From Pseudomonadota bacterium (GTDB lineage Bacteria > Desulfobacterota > Syntrophia > Syntrophales > UBA5619), in the NCBI GenBank assembly GCA_018819165.1, contig JAHJQP010000010.1, forward strand, positions 1 through 18,574: a stretch of DNA of 18,574 bases. The letters run 5' to 3'. A model generated the notes under the pieces. That model saw only the letters and a list, made by a program, of their open reading frames with translations. It was not told where the DNA came from and made no database searches. The translations under genes and the position numbers were made by a program. This document shows positions 11,720 through 17,545 of the stretch, piece by piece. Each line of letters starts with the position of its first letter. Within the stretch, counting starts at the first letter, position 1.

Positions 11720-11893
11720 CCTGTCCGCGCTACGCATCATCCTTTCGACAGTTTCAGGGCAGGCGCCACGTCAGTCACAATGAGCTTTTCGAACCATGTG
11801 CACCCTGCCTATGAAGCCTGTTCTGAAGACGTCCCCGATTCGGGACTTTCCGGCTTCCTGCGAGAGCCGCACATCCCGTACACATCTCAAAAA

Positions 11894-11970
11894 TGGCAGG
11901 CCAGGAGGGACTCGAACCCCCAGCATCCGGATTTGGAGTCCGGCGCTCTAGCCATTAGAGCTACTGGCCT
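11894..11970 (-). tRNA. tRNA-Trp (anticodon CCA)
   Basis: A full cloverleaf reads on the minus strand. The acceptor AGGCCAG pairs with CTGGCCT, the anticodon loop ACTCCAAAT gives CCA, the T-loop is GGTTCGAGTCC, and the 3' CCA is encoded. The position between rpmG and secE is the usual one in many proteobacteria. It is probably cut from the same transcript as its neighbours. Confidence 0.98.
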
Positions 11971-12001
11971 GTCCGGTCGATCACAGCAGCACCTCTCGCG
12001 A

Positions 12002-12151
12002 TTACTTCGTTTCCCGGTGCAACTTATGGGACCTGCAGAACTTGCAGTATTTTTTCATCTCCAGCCGATTCTGCATGGTCCTTTTATTTTTGGTCGTCGT
12101 GTAGTTCCGCTGCTTGCAGTCCGTACAGGCCAAGGTAATGATATTTCTCAT
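12002..12151 (-). CDS. rpmG: 50S ribosomal protein L33
   Basis: L33, 49 residues, is a small 50S protein. Translation of the minus strand gives MRNIITLACTDCKQRNYTTT and ends KLHRETK. Four cysteines (C9, C12, C36, C39) in two CxxC pairs make this the zinc-ribbon form of L33. The ATG at 12151 follows GAAGGTG at a good distance. It sits 24 nt after tRNA-Thr(GGT), where many relatives have tuf first, and 31 nt before tRNA-Trp. Confidence 0.97.
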   Translation of the reverse strand: MRNIITLACTDCKQRNYTTTKNKRTMQNRLEMKKYCKFCRSHKLHRETK

Positions 12152-12175
12152 GACAAACCCACCTTCTTACATCAA

Positions 12176-12251
12176 TGGAGCCCACGACCAGGATTGAACT
12201 GGTGACCTCATCCTTACCAAGGATGTGCTCTACCGACTGAGCTACGTGGGC
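12176..12251 (-). tRNA. tRNA-Thr (anticodon GGT)
   Basis: Minus-strand cloverleaf of 76 nt with acceptor GCCCACG/CGTGGGC, anticodon arm ATCCTTGGTAAGGAT giving GGT, T-loop GTTCAATCC and encoded CCA. It is the last tRNA of the four-gene cluster and the equivalent of E. coli thrT. Confidence 0.98.
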
Positions 12252-12373
12252 CAGTTGCCTCTCCCAAAGCGCTGTCCTCTCGCTGCAATAAGGCCTGTAT
12301 CGCCGCCGATGAGAAACAATCTCGAACCGGTTGCGTATTGCCGGAGAATCTCACAGCTCCATGCCGAACAAAT

Positions 12374-12449
12374 TGGAGCGGGAAACGGGATTCGAACCCG
12401 CGACCCTCAGCTTGGAAGGCTGACGCTCTAGCCACTGAGCTACTCCCGC
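12374..12449 (-). tRNA. tRNA-Gly (anticodon TCC)
   Basis: Minus-strand cloverleaf of 76 nt with acceptor GCGGGAG/TTCCCGC (one G-U pair), anticodon arm CAGCCTTCCAAGCTG giving TCC, T-loop GGTTCGAATCC and encoded CCA. It is the equivalent of glyT in the E. coli cluster. A 122-nt spacer without an evident gene separates it from tRNA-Thr(GGT). Confidence 0.98.
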
Positions 12450-12507
12450 TTATTAAAGAGGAAGCCTTGCTGGTCTCCCTGCTTCCGGACGTCCAGCTAC
12501 AGTAAAC

Positions 12508-12592
12508 TGGTGGAGGGGGGAGGGTTCGAACCTCCGTAGGCTTCGCCGGCAGATTTACAGTCTGCTCCCTTTGACCGCTCGGGAACCCCTCC
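12508..12592 (-). tRNA. tRNA-Tyr (anticodon GTA)
   Basis: Minus-strand cloverleaf of 85 nt with the long variable arm typical of bacterial tRNA-Tyr, acceptor GGAGGGG/CCCCTCC, anticodon loop ACTGTAAAT giving GTA, T-loop GGTTCGAACC and encoded CCA. It is the equivalent of tyrU. Confidence 0.98.
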
Positions 12593-12612
12593 ATATGACA
12601 GAAACTTCTTAC

Positions 12613-12688
12613 TGGAGCTGGCGATGGGACTTGAACCCGCAACCTGCTGATTACAAATCAGCTGCTCTACCGATTGAGCTACGCCAGC
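12613..12688 (-). tRNA. tRNA-Thr (anticodon TGT)
   Basis: Minus-strand cloverleaf of 76 nt with acceptor GCTGGCG/CGCCAGC (the minus strand ends ATCGCCAGCT before CCA), anticodon arm CTGATTTGTAATCAG giving TGT, T-loop GGTTCAAGTCC and encoded CCA. It is the first gene of the cluster (thrU equivalent), about 85 nt downstream of the predicted start of transcription. Confidence 0.98.
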
Positions 12689-12779
12689 AACTATAAAAAT
12701 TGAATATTACAAATAATTATCCAGAGATACGCACCGTCGCCACCCCGGAAGGAAAAATAACCAACTACACAAAAATGGA

Positions 12780-12830
12780 ATGCTAATTTTTATATCTTGG
12801 TTTGTCAAGATATTTTTTAATTTTTTTTCC
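12780..12830 (-). promoter_or_regulatory. Strong sigma70-type promoter of the tRNA / rpmG / secE superoperon
   Basis: On the minus strand there is a perfect -35 TTGACA (12803-12808), a 17-bp spacer and a -10 TAGCAT (12780-12785). Directly upstream of the -35 is an A/T tract of about 20 bp (12809-12828) with runs of A, like the UP elements of stable-RNA promoters. Transcription would start near 12773. It is the best promoter match in the window and stands before the first tRNA. Confidence 0.8.
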
Positions 12831-12897
12831 GGACGGCCAAGATTATCTGAATGAAAATTGATCATGATAATGGAGGGGAAGCAAACAAAGAATCCCA

Positions 12898-13314
12898 CTA
12901 ACCGTCAAACTTCGGCAGGGGAATCTTTATGAACTGGACGCCCTCTTCCAGCAGCATTTCTTCTTCGCTCCGGGTTGTGGTTCCCCTGATATCTCTTTTC
13001 TCTTCTTCCCCATGATGAATCCGAAGGGCGACTTCTGTGAACTTCTCGCCCACGTCATCAAAGTGCTTGTGAATATATTCCTGAAATTCCCGGAGGATCT
13101 TGAGAGGAGAAACCGCTGTCTTCGGTTTCTCCGAAGCGGAACGGGCCTCTCGCCCCATGATCGCCACGGAAGAAGGAACCAGTGTCACATCGGCAATCCC
13201 GCATACCGGACACGCAATGAGTCTCTCCGCCTTCTGTTCTTCGAAGGCCCCCCTATCCTTGAACCACCCCTCGAATTTATGGCCGTCCTGGCATCTCAGA
13301 TCATAGATGATCAC
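12898..13314 (-). CDS. DUF1178 family zinc-ribbon protein, function unknown
   Basis: A 138-residue protein of the DUF1178 family, found across Proteobacteria without a known function. The N-terminus IIYDLRCQDGHKFEGWF carries C8 and H12, and CPVC gives C35 and C38, which together look like a small zinc-binding site. The middle (about 40-75) is variable. The C-terminal part, with VGEKFTEVALRIHHGE and a final IPLPKFDG, matches the family ending. The GTG at 13314 is chosen because GGGAG lies about 7 nt upstream and the protein then starts where relatives do. The frame is open for 99 more codons upstream, but these look like noncoding sequence. It has its own likely promoter and lies upstream of the tRNA superoperon promoter. 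Confidence 0.85.
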   Translation of the reverse strand: MIIYDLRCQDGHKFEGWFKDRGAFEEQKAERLIACPVCGIADVTLVPSSVAIMGREARSASEKPKTAVSPLKILREFQEYIHKHFDDVGEKFTEVALRIHHGEEEKRDIRGTTTRSEEEMLLEEGVQFIKIPLPKFDG

Positions 13315-13345
13315 GGTCTTTCTCCCGGAAATCAGTTTCAGGGGG

Positions 13346-13374
13346 ATTTTAGCATGCCGACACACAAAATACAA
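13346..13374 (-). promoter_or_regulatory. Candidate promoter of the DUF1178 gene
   Basis: On the minus strand TAAAAT (13346-13351) is a near-consensus -10. It lies 17 bp downstream of a weak -35 TTGTAT (13369-13374). Transcription would start near 13339, about 25 nt before the GTG start. The weak -35 keeps confidence low. An inverted repeat overlaps its upstream edge. Confidence 0.4.
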
Positions 13375-13407
13375 CCCGACTTTCAGTTCTTTTACAGGTC
13401 GGGATTG
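13372..13407. repeat. Inverted repeat upstream of the DUF1178 gene
   Basis: CAACCCGAC (13372-13380) and GTCGGGATTG (13398-13407) are reverse complements apart from one bulged base, separated by 17 bp. It overlaps the candidate -35 region, so it could be an operator. No matching site elsewhere in the window supports this. Confidence 0.35.
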
Positions 13408-13545
13408 ACAACGATGACTAGGCATGCATGGAGCCGTCGCGATCAAACGACCGGCAATGCCGCTCGATACCGGACGACCGCCCCCCGCTGGAATTCCTCC
13501 AAAAAATAGGATAGTCAAGATTTCTTCGGCATCTGAAAAAAATGA

Positions 13546-13574
13546 TGGACATTTCATCCCGAATTGGTTATGAG
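13546..13574 (+). promoter_or_regulatory. Candidate promoter of tRNA-Pro
   Basis: Plus-strand TGGACA (13546-13551), a 17-bp spacer, and TATGAG (13569-13574). The predicted start falls near 13581, only two or three bases before the mature tRNA 5' end. Spacing and position are good, and the -10 matches 4 of 6 bases. Confidence 0.5.
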
Positions 13575-13583
13575 GAGCGGTGT

Positions 13584-13660
13584 CGGGATGTGGCCCAGCT
13601 TGGTAGGGCACTGCGTTCGGGACGCAGGAGTCGCGCGTTCAAATCGCGCCATCCCGACCA
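13584..13660 (+). tRNA. tRNA-Pro (anticodon CGG)
   Basis: A plus-strand cloverleaf of 77 nt with acceptor CGGGATG/CATCCCG, the C1 typical of tRNA-Pro, anticodon arm CTGCGTTCGGGACGCAG giving CGG, T-loop CGTTCAAATCG and encoded CCA. It is the only gene on the plus strand here, between two minus-strand genes. Seven T follow the CCA directly and may help end transcription. No att-like repeat of its 3' end was seen in the window. Confidence 0.98.
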
Positions 13661-13710
13661 TTTTTTTACATGCCCCCTCAGCCCCTCAGCAGGAATCTTG
13701 CGTGTTTCAT

Positions 13711-13738
13711 TCTTGACGGCTACGTAAAAAGTCCAAGA
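13711..13738. repeat. Stem-loop element with CTTTTTACG loop, copy B
   Basis: TCTTGAC (13711-13717) pairs with GTCCAAGA (13731-13738) with one bulge. The minus-strand loop contains CTTTTTACG, as in copy A at 11695-11719. It lies in the 130-nt spacer between tRNA-Pro and the end of the pilC-type gene. That spacer also holds a short direct repeat of CCCCTCAG (13673-13689) and no gene. Confidence 0.45.
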
Positions 13739-13770
13739 CCATTGCCCCTATTAACCTGAGTAGTTACCCT

Positions 13771-13799
13771 GCCGGAATATCCTGTCCGAACTATCCGGC
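13771..13799 (-). other. Hairpin at the 3' end of the pilC-type gene
   Basis: GCCGGA (13771-13776) and TCCGGC (13794-13799) can pair, extended by TA/TA with a bulge. The stem includes the stop codon region. No T-run follows on the minus strand, so it could protect the mRNA end rather than act as an intrinsic terminator. Confidence 0.35.
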
Positions 13800-14999
13800 G
13801 GCCGCGGCCATCTGGAAAATAGGCAGATACATGGCGATGATCATCCCGCCGACCACGCCTCCCAGAAAAACCATCATGAAGGGTTCCAGCAGGGCCGTCA
13901 TCGCGTCAACCGCCGCATCCACTTCATCGTCGTAGAAATCGGCAATTTTGGTGAGCATCGTATCCAGGGCGCCCGTCGCCTCTCCGACGGCGATCATCTG
14001 CACCACCATGGCCGGGAAGATGTCCGTTTCCATCAGGGGTTCGGCGATTGTCTTCCCTTCAGCGATGCTCTGTCTCGTTTTCATGAGGGCGTTTTCGATG
14101 ATCTTGTTCCCTGCGGTCCTGCTGACGATGCCGAGTCCTTCCATGATCGGCACCCCGCTCGACATCATCGTGGAAAGGGTCCTCGTGAACTTGGACACGG
14201 CCACCTTCTTCAACAGAGGGCCGAAAACCGGCGATTTCAGAACGAGGGCGTCGATGACGAGCGTCCCCTGCTCGGTCTTGTAATACCTCTTAAACCCAAA
14301 GAAGAGTGCGACCAGACCGGCGCCCACATAGAGAAAGTAATCCTGGGCGAACTGACTGGCATCCACCAGAAACTGGGTTGGCCCGGGCAGGGAGGAGCCC
14401 ATTCCTTCAAACATCGTCTGAAAGACCGGAATCACTTTCAGCAACAGGATGGCCACAACGCCGATGGAAATGACAAGGACGCTGGCCGGATAGGTCATGG
14501 CCCCCTTGACCTTGCTCTTGAGTTTCATGGCCTTCTCCATGTAGCCCGACAGGCGCTGGAGAATAACGTCCAGGATGCCGCCACTCTCCCCTGCCGCCAC
14601 CAGATTCACGAAGAGATCATCGAAAACATCGGGATATTTTCTGAGGGCATCGGTGAGCGTGGAGCCGCCCTCGATATCTTCCTTGATGGCGCCGATCATC
14701 TTGGCAAAAGTCTTGTTCTGCTCCTGTTTCCCGAGGAGATCGAGGCACTGGATCAGGGGGAGGCCCGCATTGATCATGGTGGCAAAGATCCGGGCAAAAA
14801 TCACCACATCCTTCTCCGAGACCTTCTGCTGCAGAAAGGGCAAATACTCCAGGAGATCCTTCGGTTTCTTCTTGACGCCGATGGATTTATATCCCTGCCG
14901 GCGGAGCTGGGCCCGGATGGCTGCCTCATTGGCGCCATCGAGCTCGCCTTTTCTGGTTTCGCCTTTTCTCGTTTCCGCACTCCAGATAAATATCGGCAT
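13791..14999 (-). CDS. pilC: Type IV pilus / type II secretion inner-membrane platform protein (PilC/GspF family)
   Basis: A polytopic inner-membrane protein of 402 residues that forms the assembly platform for pilin polymerisation and works with PilB/PilT-type ATPases. The N-terminus PIFIWSAETRKGE has the usual W-x(2)-x-T-R-x-G pattern. Two T2SF domains follow (about 65-190 and 270-395). Hydrophobic segments lie near 170-192 (VLVISIGVVAILLLKVIPVF), 220-240 and 370-395. GESGGILDVILQRL and GEATGALDTMLTKIADFY are the paired family motifs. The ATG at 14999 is 2 nt after the rlmB stop with GGAAAGGAT upstream; a GTG seven codons earlier is less likely. The length and sequence fit PilC better than GspF, but no pilB, pilT or pilin gene is in the window. 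Confidence 0.9.
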   Translation of the reverse strand: MPIFIWSAETRKGETRKGELDGANEAAIRAQLRRQGYKSIGVKKKPKDLLEYLPFLQQKVSEKDVVIFARIFATMINAGLPLIQCLDLLGKQEQNKTFAKMIGAIKEDIEGGSTLTDALRKYPDVFDDLFVNLVAAGESGGILDVILQRLSGYMEKAMKLKSKVKGAMTYPASVLVISIGVVAILLLKVIPVFQTMFEGMGSSLPGPTQFLVDASQFAQDYFLYVGAGLVALFFGFKRYYKTEQGTLVIDALVLKSPVFGPLLKKVAVSKFTRTLSTMMSSGVPIMEGLGIVSRTAGNKIIENALMKTRQSIAEGKTIAEPLMETDIFPAMVVQMIAVGEATGALDTMLTKIADFYDDEVDAAVDAMTALLEPFMMVFLGGVVGGMIIAMYLPIFQMAAAAG

Positions 15000-15001
15000 A
15001 A

Positions 15002-15742
15002 CTAAGATCCTTTCCCCCACTTTCTGAGAATCTCATAAAGGATGACCCCTGTCGCAACCGAAACATTCAGGGAAGCTACCTGTCCCCGCATGGGAATGGA
15101 GATCAGGAAATCGCATTTCTTCCGGATCAGAGGTCGGATGCCCCGTCCCTCGCTTCCCATGACGAGACCGATATGACCTTCGTAGTCCGGCGAATGGATA
15201 TTCAGCTCGGACGAAGCATCGGCGCCATAGATCCAGAATCCTCTCTCTATCAGATATTCGATGGTACGAACCAGATTGACCACCATCGCCGTAGGCAGGT
15301 ACTGAACCGCCCCCGCGGATGCCTTGGCAACGGAAGCGGTCACGGAGGCGGCCCTGCTTTCCGGGATGATGATACCGTTCGCCCCGCAGCAGTGGGCGGT
15401 CCTGACGATCGAACCGAGGTTCTGAGGATCGGTGACACTGTCCAGCAGGACGACCAAATTGTACTTGGATGCACTGTGACGATTGGCAATGATATCATCG
15501 ACGGTGGCATATGCATGTTCCCGGCAGAGTCCCACGACCCCCTGGTGGACCCTGCGGGGCGCCAGTTTTTCCACCCGGGCCCGCCCGCAGATTTCCACGG
15601 GTACCGCATGTTCCGCGGCGAGTTTCAAGATCTTCTGCACCGCCTCTCCTTCCCGTCCCTCTGCGACGACAATTTTTTCCAGCATCGCCGGATGGGAAAG
15701 AAAAATCTCCAGAAGAGGGTTGATGCCGTAGATCACCTGCAT
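15002..15742 (-). CDS. rlmB: 23S rRNA (guanosine-2'-O-)-methyltransferase, RlmB type (SpoU/TrmH family)
   Basis: A SPOUT-class 2'-O-methyltransferase of 246 residues. RlmB in E. coli methylates G2251 of 23S rRNA. An N-terminal substrate-binding domain (about 1-75, MQVIYGINPLLEIF) precedes the knotted catalytic domain. Its three motifs are present: LLDSVTDPQNLGSIVRTAHC, GLVMGSEGRGI and ISIPMRGQVASLNVSVA. The ATG at 15742 follows GGAGGG with 6-nt spacing. The frame is open further upstream, but that part overlaps pyrF and is not protein-like. It lies 49 nt after pyrF and 2 nt before the pilC-type gene. Exact target specificity within the family is inferred. Confidence 0.92.
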   Translation of the reverse strand: MQVIYGINPLLEIFLSHPAMLEKIVVAEGREGEAVQKILKLAAEHAVPVEICGRARVEKLAPRRVHQGVVGLCREHAYATVDDIIANRHSASKYNLVVLLDSVTDPQNLGSIVRTAHCCGANGIIIPESRAASVTASVAKASAGAVQYLPTAMVVNLVRTIEYLIERGFWIYGADASSELNIHSPDYEGHIGLVMGSEGRGIRPLIRKKCDFLISIPMRGQVASLNVSVATGVILYEILRKWGKGS

Positions 15743-15791
15743 AATATCCCTCCGTTTTGGTCGCCCCCGGAAGCAGCCGCCGCGGTAGGTG

Positions 15792-16556
15792 CTATCCGCC
15801 GTTCCTGGACGCAAGACCCCTGACAATCTCCCCGACGATCTCATCCGCCTCGCCCGCGGGATCCGCGGCCTGCCGGATCGGCCTCCCCACCACAAGGTAG
15901 TCGGCGCCGCAACCTACGGCTTCGCAGGGCGCCACGATCCGCTTCTGATCATCGCCCGCCACCTCTTTTTTTGCCCCGCGGATGCCGGGGGTCACGATCA
16001 CAAACTCCCGGCCGCAGGCCTTCCGGATGGCGGTGGCATCCTCGGCCGAGGCCACGACCCCCGATACACCGGCATCCTGGGCAAGACGCGCGAGATTGAG
16101 CGCCGTCTCCCCGGTTCCCCCGCTGAACCCCATGGTTTTCAGATCGCCGTCATTCAGACTGGTCAGCACAGTGACCGCCAGGACAATCGGCCCGGGTTTT
16201 CCACGCTTTTCGGCAAATCGAAGTACGGCGCTGACCGTCTCCGTCATCATCCGCCTTCCGCCGAGGGCGTGAAGGTTGAACATGGCCACCCCGAGATCAG
16301 CGGCCGCTTCCGCCGCCCGGGCAACCGTATTGGGGATGTCATGGAACTTCAGATCCAGAAAGACCTTCCCGCCGCGGGAATGAATCTGCCGGACGATCTC
16401 CGTACCGTACCGGATAAACGACTCCTTTCCCACCTTGAACAGACCGACGTGATCGTACAGACGATCCACCCAGGAAAGTGCATCATCCAGTCCGCCACCG
16501 ACGTCAAGGGCAAAAATCAATCTTTCCCGCGGAGGTTTATTCGGTGTATTCATCAT
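15792..16556 (-). CDS. pyrF: Orotidine 5'-phosphate decarboxylase
   Basis: PyrF removes CO2 from OMP to give UMP, the last step of pyrimidine nucleotide synthesis. About 254 residues form a TIM barrel. RLIFALDVGG holds the first substrate Asp. VFLDLKFHDIPNT is the catalytic D-x-K-x(2)-D motif, and YLVVGRPIRQAADP is the phosphate-binding end. The start is one of two adjacent ATGs (16556 or 16553) that overlap the end of rpoZ by 17-20 nt, so translation is probably coupled. An ATG at 16577 is also open but gives a longer, less typical N-terminus. No strong ribosome binding site is seen. Confidence 0.96.
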   Translation of the reverse strand: MMNTPNKPPRERLIFALDVGGGLDDALSWVDRLYDHVGLFKVGKESFIRYGTEIVRQIHSRGGKVFLDLKFHDIPNTVARAAEAAADLGVAMFNLHALGGRRMMTETVSAVLRFAEKRGKPGPIVLAVTVLTSLNDGDLKTMGFSGGTGETALNLARLAQDAGVSGVVASAEDATAIRKACGREFVIVTPGIRGAKKEVAGDDQKRIVAPCEAVGCGADYLVVGRPIRQAADPAGEADEIVGEIVRGLASRNGG

Positions 16557-16809
16557 CGCCGATAAACTCGGTATCATCCGGCATTGATATGAAATTCGCC
16601 CTGACCCCCTTCAGAGCATCCGGATGCGCATAACCGACCTTTCCTGCCGCAATCTCCCTGAGGGCTACCACGATCTCCTGGTTGTTTCTCGGATCCGTCA
16701 GGGGCTTGGACCCTTTCAGGAGTTGCCGGGCCCGCTGCGCAGTCAGCAAAACGAGGGCAAATCGGTTTTTTGCCATCAGCAAAGAATCTTCCACTGTAAT
16801 TCTGGCCAT
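16537..16809 (-). CDS. rpoZ: DNA-directed RNA polymerase subunit omega
   Basis: Omega, 90 residues, helps fold and hold beta'. The N-terminus MARITVEDSLLMAKNRFALV followed by RARQL is the family pattern. In E. coli the A2-T5 segment and R52 form part of ppGpp site 1 with beta'. The equivalents here (A2, R3, I4, T5 and R51) are kept, so this site may be functional. The C-terminus is acidic (DDTEFIGDDEYTE). The ATG at 16809 follows GGAGG. The gene overlaps pyrF and lies 103 nt after gmk, a spacer with two hairpins. Confidence 0.97.
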   Translation of the reverse strand: MARITVEDSLLMAKNRFALVLLTAQRARQLLKGSKPLTDPRNNQEIVVALREIAAGKVGYAHPDALKGVRANFISMPDDTEFIGDDEYTE

Positions 16810-16842
16810 ACGATATTAACCTCCAAATTATTAAAACCATTT

Positions 16843-16869
16843 ACCTGCCGGCAATGCCGCCCGGCAGGT
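16843..16869. other. Strong hairpin in the gmk-rpoZ spacer
   Basis: ACCTGCCGG (16843-16851) and CCGGCAGGT (16861-16869) are perfect 9-bp inverted arms around a 9-base loop. On the minus strand it is about 35 nt before the rpoZ start and lacks a T-run. A second stem, GGCAGC/GCTGCC (16887-16892 with 16902-16907), lies just before it in the transcript, after the gmk stop. Confidence 0.6.
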
Positions 16870-16912
16870 TCTCCTTTTCCGATTCCGGCAGCGGGAATAT
16901 GGCTGCCCGCGC

Positions 16913-17545
16913 CTATTCAAAAAATGCCTCGACCCTTTCCGTGCAGCGGTCCCGTCGCGATCTTTCAGCGATGTAGACCGCCCGGAACTGGTCGACGGCC
17001 TCATCGAGTCTTTCATTGAAAATCACGTAATCGTACCACAGGGCCTCCCTGATTTCATCCAGAGAAGTCTGGAGGCGGCGTTCCATGACTGCGGCGTTTT
17101 CCCCCCTTTTTGCCAGCCTGGACTTCAGGTCGGAAAGCGAAGGGGGCAAGATAAAGACAGAGACGCTCCGCGGGTAGTGTTCACGGATCGCCTTCGCCCC
17201 GCGCGGTTCGATGTCCAGGATCAGATCGCACCCCTGCTCAAGAAAGGCGTTCGTCGCCTTTTTCGATGTCCCGTAGAGCTGCCCGTAATTCTCAACCCAT
17301 TCGATAAACTCTCCCAGAGCAATCCGCGCCCGGAACTCGTCTTCCGAGATGAAGATGTAATCCTTGCCGTTCACCTCGCCGGGACGGGGCAGGCGGGTGG
17401 TATAGGAGACCGAAAAACGGATATCGGGGAACATCCGCAGGATCTTCCGGCAGATCGACGTCTTCCCCGCACCGGAAGGCGCGGAGACGATCATCAGTAA
17501 GCCCGGATGTCCACCCGCTGGAATCTCACTCAATATTCTGCACAC
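16913..17545 (-). CDS. gmk: Guanylate kinase
   Basis: GMP kinase converts GMP and ATP to GDP and ADP. The P-loop is SAPSGAGKT near residue 21, followed by VSYTTRLPRPGEVNGKDYIF for GMP binding. The length of about 210 residues is normal. The start is uncertain. A GTG at 17545 has GAGG 4 nt upstream; a TTG at 17533 is also possible. Both overlap the end of yicC. The ATG at 17494 would leave almost nothing before the first strand and is less likely. The nucleotide kinase sits with rpoZ and pyrF, a nucleotide/transcription grouping seen in many bacteria. Confidence 0.95.
   Translation of the reverse strand: MCRILSEIPAGGHPGLLMIVSAPSGAGKTSICRKILRMFPDIRFSVSYTTRLPRPGEVNGKDYIFISEDEFRARIALGEFIEWVENYGQLYGTSKKATNAFLEQGCDLILDIEPRGAKAIREHYPRSVSVFILPPSLSDLKSRLAKRGENAAVMERRLQTSLDEIREALWYDYVIFNERLDEAVDQFRAVYIAERSRRDRCTERVEAFFE

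Noticed and set aside
11780..12205. Plus-strand frame with QARRDSNPQHPDLESGALAI
   Set aside because: This is the well-known false translation of antisense tRNA-Trp and continues antisense to rpmG.
12252..12373. 122-nt spacer between tRNA-Gly and tRNA-Thr(GGT) as a tRNA relic
   Set aside because: It contains a GGTTCGAGAT stretch resembling a T-arm, but no acceptor, D-arm or anticodon arm pairs around it.
12214..12642. Minus-strand 142-codon frame, and plus-strand frame 12225-12431 with GNGIRTRDPQLG
   Set aside because: Both are translations of the tRNA-Thr, Gly and Tyr genes in sense or antisense, a common annotation artefact.
13315..13611. 99-codon upstream extension of the DUF1178 frame
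   Set aside because: It is not protein-like, spans a promoter and an inverted repeat, and the GTG at 13314 has a good ribosome binding site and family-typical start.
13542..13727. Plus-strand 61-codon frame with DVAQLGRALRSG
   Set aside because: It is the translated tRNA-Pro gene.
13584..13790. tRNA-Pro 3' end as an integration (att) site
   Set aside because: No repeat of the tRNA 3' end, integrase or foreign genes are seen. Flanking genes are core housekeeping genes.
14945..14975. 15-bp tandem repeat (ETRKG twice) near the pilC start
   Set aside because: The spacing of W, TR and G residues fits the normal PilC N-terminus, so it is a chance similarity rather than an expansion.
15743..15895. 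Upstream extension of the rlmB frame into pyrF
   Set aside because: It overlaps the end of pyrF and is arginine/glycine-rich noise. The ATG at 15742 has GGAGGG and the canonical N-terminus.
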